Assembly (NCBI GenBank): GCA_017984185.1
Contig: JAGNZX010000015.1
Location: forward strand, 1 to 9,473
Direction of reading: 5' to 3'
Length of the DNA stretch: 9,473 bases
From: Minisyncoccota bacterium
GTDB lineage: Bacteria; Patescibacteriota; Minisyncoccia; Phycocordibacterales; UBA9973
Notes under the pieces: generated by a model
The model's input: the letters and a program-made list of their open reading frames with translations, nothing else
What the model was told of the DNA's origin: nothing
The model's database searches: none
Position numbers and translations under genes: made by a program
Shown: positions 4,809-9,473 of the stretch, piece by piece
Layout: each line of letters starts with the position of its first letter
How positions within the stretch are numbered: position 1 is the stretch's first letter

Positions 4809-6587
4809 TTATTCTAAAAATCCTCCGGTCTGATGATTCCAAAGACTAGCATACATTCCATCTTTAGCTAACAATTCTTTGTGTGTTCCCTCTTCGACAA
4901 TTTTACCAGCATCCAGTACGATGATGCGATCCATCTTTTGAATTGTGGAAAGTCTGTGTGCAATTACGATTGTAGTTTTACCTTTCATCAGCTCATTGAA
5001 AGCATCTTGAATATAATGTTCACTGATGCTGTCGAGTGAACTCGTGGCTTCATCCAAAATCAATATTGGAGAATCTTTGAGCATGGCTCGAGCAATAGCT
5101 ACTCTTTGTCGCTCTCCACCAGAAAGCTTTACCCCGCGTTCACCGACCATGGTATCATAACCATTTGGAAGTTTTGAAATAAATTCATCAGCGTGTGCTT
5201 TTTTAGAAACTTCGATGATTTCATCCCGAGATATACCTGGTTTACTATAGGAAATATTTTCGCCAATAGTTCTGTGAAATAAAATAGATTCTTGGGGAAC
5301 ATAAGAAATAATCGACCGTAAATCATTCTGAGTTATTTTTTTGATATCTTGTCCATCAATTTCAATACTTCCTTTTGAAATATCTGTAAAACGTAATAGT
5401 ATTTTTGTAATAGTAGATTTACCAGCACCAGAATATCCAACTAAACCCACTCGTTCTCCGTGGGCTATTTCTAAATTAAAATTCTCCAAGACAAGCATTC
5501 CTTTTTTATAATTAAAACTCACATTATGAAATACAATATGTCCGCTTTTTATCTTGAGCTGTTCTGGTTTTTTAGAATCCAAAATATCAATCGGTGTATC
5601 AAAAATATCAACAACCTCCTGCATATCAGTCATAGATTTTACAGCCTTAGTTAATGATCTACCAAGATTCCAAAGTATGTCTAAAAGGCTAAACATATAA
5701 GTCTGCACGAGTACAAACGTACCAAGAGAAACCTTGCCTATATACCAAAAATGTATATTCGTGAACAAGACTCCGAGCTGTAAAACCATCATCATGGTTG
5801 CTTGTGATACGTTTTGAATATTAGCAAAGTTCCAAGCCTTGCTTCTCTTGTTTTCTTCATTGGCGGTAATTGCTCTGAAATTAGATTCTTCTTGCTTGTC
5901 TGTGCTAAATATTTTAACATTTAATATATTAGTTATGACATCTGAAAAACGAGCTGTTGTGAGAGAATCAGCAGAAGCTTCCTCACTATCGTATTTGATT
6001 TTTTTTCTAATAAATAAAATTGTAATTAAAAAATAAATTATAGACCATCCAAACAATGCGTAGGCAAGAATTGGAACTTGAGGTAAAAGAATAATAAAAA
6101 TACCCAATAGGGTGAAAAAGGAAAACCAAATTTGAAAACTCAAAACATCTATCAGCATTTCAAAAGACCTAGTAAATCTTTTAGATTTAGCAATAATACT
6201 CCCAGAAAAATTATTAGAGAAAAAACCATACGAATGTTGCAATAATCTATTAAAAGAAAGGTCGTAAAGATGTTTCATAACCTTGCTCTCAAACCTAGAT
6301 GTTGAAAAATCACCTATTCTAAATCCAATATTATGAATCACAACAACAACACACATTAAGAAAAAATAATGCATAACTTGGCTCAAGATAACATCTCGGG
6401 CTAAACCAGAAGACATTGAATCAATAATGGCTTTATAGATTAGTGGTTTAGCTAAAGCATCAAAAGTAATACCTATCCCATAACCAATAAATATAAAAGA
6501 AAAAGAGACCCAGTGTTTTTTCATCTCGGGCCATATATAATATAAAATTCTTCGAAAGTTGACCTTTATGTCTTTTTTTTCTTTCAT
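4809..6587 (-). CDS. ABC exporter half-transporter A (type IV, MsbA/MdlB-like)
   Basis: 592 residues, with a six-helix membrane domain (about 25-315) and a C-terminal nucleotide-binding domain. Motifs: Walker A GYSGAGKST (384-392), Q-loop VPQE (Gln432), signature LSGGE (488-492), Walker B ILILDE (Glu513), D-loop SSLD and switch His544. All catalytic residues are present. It is related to subunit B downstream but clearly diverged, mostly alike in the ATPase half; the pair may form a heterodimeric exporter. ATG 6587 is chosen over TTG 6596. TATATT lies seven bases before that ATG with no Shine-Dalgarno sequence, hinting at a leaderless start within the operon. It follows murJ by 30 bases. Sample 60-base rows look AT-richer (6061: 19 of 60 G+C) than murJ (7501: 25 of 60), but too few rows were counted to press the point. 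Confidence 0.93.
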   Translation of the reverse strand: MKEKKDIKVNFRRILYYIWPEMKKHWVSFSFIFIGYGIGITFDALAKPLIYKAIIDSMSSGLARDVILSQVMHYFFLMCVVVVIHNIGFRIGDFSTSRFESKVMKHLYDLSFNRLLQHSYGFFSNNFSGSIIAKSKRFTRSFEMLIDVLSFQIWFSFFTLLGIFIILLPQVPILAYALFGWSIIYFLITILFIRKKIKYDSEEASADSLTTARFSDVITNILNVKIFSTDKQEESNFRAITANEENKRSKAWNFANIQNVSQATMMMVLQLGVLFTNIHFWYIGKVSLGTFVLVQTYMFSLLDILWNLGRSLTKAVKSMTDMQEVVDIFDTPIDILDSKKPEQLKIKSGHIVFHNVSFNYKKGMLVLENFNLEIAHGERVGLVGYSGAGKSTITKILLRFTDISKGSIEIDGQDIKKITQNDLRSIISYVPQESILFHRTIGENISYSKPGISRDEIIEVSKKAHADEFISKLPNGYDTMVGERGVKLSGGERQRVAIARAMLKDSPILILDEATSSLDSISEHYIQDAFNELMKGKTTIVIAHRLSTIQKMDRIIVLDAGKIVEEGTHKELLAKDGMYASLWNHQTGGFLE

Positions 6588-6594
6588 ATATAAC

Positions 6595-6600
6595 AATATA
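6595..6600 (-). promoter_or_regulatory. Possible -10 element for a leaderless ABC subunit A message
   Basis: TATATT on the minus strand followed by seven bases and the ATG. The 16 bases to the end of the start codon, TATATTGTTATATATG, match 13 of 16 with those at the small membrane protein start (904-919). No good -35 is visible 16-18 bases upstream (TGTAAA is the best), so confidence is low. Confidence 0.3.
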
Positions 6601-6617
6601 GCAAAAATGGCTAAATT

Positions 6618-8297
6618 TTACAGCTCTTCTTGAGATGGTGGAAGGACTTTGACTTTCCAGAACTTGGTGCGGAAGGTCCTGGTGATTTCTTTGAGCTCTT
6701 CACTACCGAGCAAATACAATACTAGAATTGCGGCTCCGATGCCGAGCATACCAGAAATAAAGCCTTGCAAAAAGACACCGACGAGGGTCGTCGTACCAAA
6801 AATCGGCGAGAGAATATTTAAGAAAAGATAAGCCACTAGCCCAAGAAAAAATGAAGCGCCGAGACTTTGAAAAAATGTCTTGGTAATAAAAGAATCCCCT
6901 TTCATAAAATCTTTGCGGACAAAATACCAATGCATAACTGCATTCAAAATCGTCCCAGCTGAATATGCGAGCGGTAGCATCAGGACTTCGGTGCCAGCGA
7001 TATCCCCGACCTTGAGCAGTGACTCAATGAAATTTTTAAAGAACAAAGAACTCTCAAAAAGGTAAATGAAAAAATACGACAAAAATATAATCAAAATAGA
7101 ACAACAGAAATTTACTATGAGTGGTCGCTTGGTATCACCGTTGGCATAATACGCTCGAGAAAGCAGAGTAATCATACCCTGGGCGACGATGGATACAGAA
7201 AATATCGCGAGGCATGCTGCCACCAGTCGAGTATTATCCCAAGAAAAAGAACCAGAACCGAGTATAACGCGCACAATCTGAGCACGAACCACGATAAATA
7301 AAAAGATAACGGGTAATGACCAAAAGACAATAGCTCGTGCAGCACTAGTCAGATGATTTTTAAATTCATCCATCTTACCGAGTGACACAGACTTGGCTAA
7401 AGTCGGAAAGGCTGCCACTGCGTAGGAAATACCAATGATATTTAATGGGACAGATTGCAAATTGTAAGAAAAATTGAAAATAGATATCGAACCACTTTTC
7501 AAAAATGAGGCGAGCGAGATAATCGCAATCAATGAAATATTGTTGAAAGCCAGACCGAGCGTGCGCGGTAGTGAAGTCATGGCTACTTTTTTAATCTCTT
7601 GAAAATCTATCCTTCGGGATATGGCTGGAGTAAAACCACAATATGAAGCCGAGATTACTTGTACTCCAAAATGCATCAAGGCGCCGAGGGCTACACCGAT
7701 CGCTACACCATAAATACCAAAATGTGGATACAAGAAAATAATCCCGATTAGAATTCCGCAATTATAGAAAATCGGACTCAGGGCATAAATAAAAAACTTT
7801 CGAAAAAGCTGAGTGACGGTGCCGAAAAGATTCGACAAGCCCAAAAGTAGTGGCGAGAGCAACATGATTCGAGAAAGCCAAATCAGTTTAGCTTGAAATT
7901 CTGGCGCAAAACCCGGAGCGATTATGTCCGCCAAGTATGGCATCAAAATAAAAGCCAAGAAAGAAACTAAAATCATGAGCAGGAGAAAAGAAGTAAAAAC
8001 ATCATTCAAGTATTTATGTGCTTCGGGAGTGACTTTTTCATCTTTCATCTTGGCCATAATAAATGGCACGAGCACGGTGATCGAAGCAAGCGAGGCAATA
8101 CAGATAAATATGAGGTCTGGGACTCGAAAAGCTGCATAATAAGCATCTAGCTCGGGTGATGGGCCGATAAAGTGTGCGATAGCCCGGTCACGAAAAAGAG
8201 CCAATATCTGCGACAAGAACGCAAAAAAACCAAGTAGTAGTGCCGCTTGGTTTACATTGCCATATTCTCTGTGAAATATTTTAAAAATTTTTTCCAT
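6618..8297 (-). CDS. murJ: Lipid II flippase MurJ (MviN family)
   Basis: 559 residues, strongly hydrophobic along the whole length and long enough for about 14 membrane helices. MurJ belongs to the MOP exporter superfamily and moves undecaprenyl-linked peptidoglycan precursor (lipid II) across the inner membrane. The family N-terminal signature is present: LFRDRAIAHFIG (34-45; Arg36, Asp37, Arg38) followed by DAYYAAFRVPDL (51-62). The C-terminus is a short charged tail FWKVKVLPPSQEEL. The start ATG 8297 is 12 bases after the leuS stop; AGG lies directly in front of it, closer than normal for a ribosome site, so translational coupling to leuS is possible. It should serve cell wall assembly together with the FtsB-like protein encoded at the left. 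A diverged copy of its last codons is found at 4721-4774. Confidence 0.95.
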   Translation of the reverse strand: MEKIFKIFHREYGNVNQAALLLGFFAFLSQILALFRDRAIAHFIGPSPELDAYYAAFRVPDLIFICIASLASITVLVPFIMAKMKDEKVTPEAHKYLNDVFTSFLLLMILVSFLAFILMPYLADIIAPGFAPEFQAKLIWLSRIMLLSPLLLGLSNLFGTVTQLFRKFFIYALSPIFYNCGILIGIIFLYPHFGIYGVAIGVALGALMHFGVQVISASYCGFTPAISRRIDFQEIKKVAMTSLPRTLGLAFNNISLIAIISLASFLKSGSISIFNFSYNLQSVPLNIIGISYAVAAFPTLAKSVSLGKMDEFKNHLTSAARAIVFWSLPVIFLFIVVRAQIVRVILGSGSFSWDNTRLVAACLAIFSVSIVAQGMITLLSRAYYANGDTKRPLIVNFCCSILIIFLSYFFIYLFESSLFFKNFIESLLKVGDIAGTEVLMLPLAYSAGTILNAVMHWYFVRKDFMKGDSFITKTFFQSLGASFFLGLVAYLFLNILSPIFGTTTLVGVFLQGFISGMLGIGAAILVLYLLGSEELKEITRTFRTKFWKVKVLPPSQEEL

Positions 8298-8309
8298 CCT
8301 ACAATATTT

Positions 8310-9473
8310 TTAGACCACCACATTAACCAAACGATTTTTAACGTAAATAATTTTCTTTATTTCTTGTCCGTTTATATATTTTAGCACAGCCTCGTTTTCC
8401 ACAGCCATCTTTTTAATTTCTTCTTCCAACAAATTTACGCCGACCATAATTTCTCCTCGCATTTTACCATTCACTTGAAGAATAATTTTCAATTCTGAGT
8501 CGACAAGCAGACTCTCATCCCATGTAGGCCACTCTGAAAGATTGATGGACTTCTTTTCTCCTATCACACTCCAGAGTTCTTCGGTCATATGTGGAGCAAA
8601 AGGTGCCAAAATTTGCAACAACTTCACATAATCCTCCTTAGATATATTTGGTGCCCGCTCCATTTCGGTAGATAAAATCATCATAGAAGAAATTGCAGTA
8701 TTGAAACGCATGGCTTCAATGTCTTCAGAAACTTTTTTAATTGTTTTATTTAAAATTTTAAGAATTGAAAAATGTGAAGATTTTGCAATCTTTTCCTTAA
8801 GCTTCCAAACTCTCTCCAGAAACCTAAATGGTCCTACAATACTATTTGTATCCCAAGATACTGCTTGATCAAATGGCCCCATAAACATCTCATACAATCT
8901 AACTGCATCCGCCCCATATATTTTTATAACATCATTTGGGTCAACACCATTACCTTTAGATTTAGAAAACTTGGTTCCATCATCAGCCAATATGAGTCCG
9001 TGCGAGGTCCGCTTGGCATATGGTTCACTTGTCGGCACAAGCTTTAAATCATATAAAAATTTATGCCAAAAACGAGAATACAACAGGTGAAGCGTAGTGT
9101 GCTCCATACCTCCGTTGTACCAGTTTACCCCGCCTGCCCCTAAGGCGGGGTTTACCCCGTCCCCGAGCCAATAATCCAAATTTTTCTTGGAAGCAAATTC
9201 TTTGGCATTTTTAGGATCTGCGTAACGCAAATAATACCAGGATGATCCGGCCCAGTTTGGCATGGTGTCAGTTTCCCTCTTGGCTTTGCCTTTACACTGT
9301 GGGCATTTTACATTTACCCAAGCTTTGATATCCGCGAGTGGGCTCTCGCCATTATCAGTTGGTTTGTATTTAGCCACATTTGGAAGTTTGACTGGTAAGT
9401 CCTTTTCTGGCACGGCCACAAATCCGCATTTTTCACAATTGATAAGCGGTATCGGTTCCCCCCAATATCTTTG
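8310..9473 (-). CDS. leuS: Leucyl-tRNA synthetase, C-terminal part (cut by window edge)
   Basis: The frame is open to the window edge; 387 residues are visible, beginning QRYWGEPIPL, the well-known LeuRS segment after the editing domain. Then come a zinc-type pair (INCEKCG and VKCPQCKGK), RETDTMPNWAGSSWYYLRY, GGMEHTTLHLLYSRFWHKFL, the KMSKS loop written KFSKSKGN (from residue 168), the anticodon-binding helical domain and an intact C-terminal domain ending VKNRLVNVVV. The HIGH motif, active-site start and editing domain lie outside the window. GTG 9419 is not the true start. It charges tRNA-Leu with leucine in the cytoplasm. The LeuRS-specific insert that E. coli has before KMSKS is absent, as in the Bacillus-type enzyme. 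Residues GDGVNPALGAGG, between DYWL and VNWY, are an apparent in-frame insertion made by a palindrome. It is the first visible gene of the leftward operon. Confidence 0.97.
   Translation of the reverse strand, partial: QRYWGEPIPLINCEKCGFVAVPEKDLPVKLPNVAKYKPTDNGESPLADIKAWVNVKCPQCKGKAKRETDTMPNWAGSSWYYLRYADPKNAKEFASKKNLDYWLGDGVNPALGAGGVNWYNGGMEHTTLHLLYSRFWHKFLYDLKLVPTSEPYAKRTSHGLILADDGTKFSKSKGNGVDPNDVIKIYGADAVRLYEMFMGPFDQAVSWDTNSIVGPFRFLERVWKLKEKIAKSSHFSILKILNKTIKKVSEDIEAMRFNTAISSMMILSTEMERAPNISKEDYVKLLQILAPFAPHMTEELWSVIGEKKSINLSEWPTWDESLLVDSELKIILQVNGKMRGEIMVGVNLLEEEIKKMAVENEAVLKYINGQEIKKIIYVKNRLVNVVV
9123..9164. repeat. Palindromic in-frame insertion in leuS with 10-base direct repeats
   Basis: CCCCGCC-TGCCCCTAA-GGCGGGG (9128-9150) is a perfect 7-bp-stem hairpin, and GGGG-TTTA-CCCC (9147-9158) overlaps it. 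The decamer GTTTACCCCG occurs at 9123-9132 and 9150-9159, exactly 27 bases apart, so the reading frame is kept and the protein shows G-V-N twice, nine residues apart. Typical LeuRS reads YWLPV-(D/N)-WY here; this one has about 11 residues more. Confidence 0.75.

Noticed and set aside
1..9473. UGA recoding as in some CPR lineages
   Set aside because: All intact genes read through with the standard code and end in TAA; no in-frame TGA is needed.

Overview
The window looks like a small, AT-rich genome of the Candidate Phyla Radiation (Patescibacteria, probably a Parcubacteria-type lineage). This is inferred from the flavour of the LeuS, LepA, MurJ and FtsB-like proteins, the dense one-strand gene packing, the short intergenic gaps and the exclusive use of TAA stops in the eight intact reading frames. 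No sequence search was possible, so the lineage is a judgement. The standard genetic code fits: no frame needs UGA readthrough.

Right to centre (9473 down to 1056, all on the minus strand) is a probable operon: leuS (3' two-fifths or so, running off the right edge), murJ (12-base gap), ABC exporter half-transporter A (30-base gap), ABC exporter half-transporter B (162-base gap) and lepA (3-base gap). Translation (LeuS, LepA/EF4) and envelope functions (the lipid II flippase MurJ and two type IV ABC exporter subunits) are mixed. The 162-base gap between the two ABC genes holds a leftover murJ 3' end. Its last shared 15 codons encode exactly the same residues as the intact murJ tail but differ by seven synonymous codon changes. 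This is a recombination scar showing that murJ plus transporter A was built in front of transporter B.

Left part (1-1027): a 36-codon single-TM protein gene points right, back to back with an ftsB/divIC-like gene pointing left. The 21 bases between their starts carry overlapping divergent promoter-like elements that predict leaderless mRNAs. After ftsB come a single-domain GIY-YIG protein, an intact tRNA-Gly(CCC), and a second tRNA-Gly(CCC)-like gene whose acceptor/D-arm side is replaced by a palindromic element.

The most unusual theme is small palindromic elements. A twin-hairpin unit built on CCGAC/GTCGG occurs inside the second tRNA-Gly and again between ftsB and the GIY-YIG gene. A second class, built on CCCCGCC/GGCGGGG, sits in frame inside leuS and lepA and adds roughly a dozen residues at each site. 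These resemble in principle the Rickettsia palindromic elements and may be small mobile palindromes that invade RNA and protein genes of this lineage.
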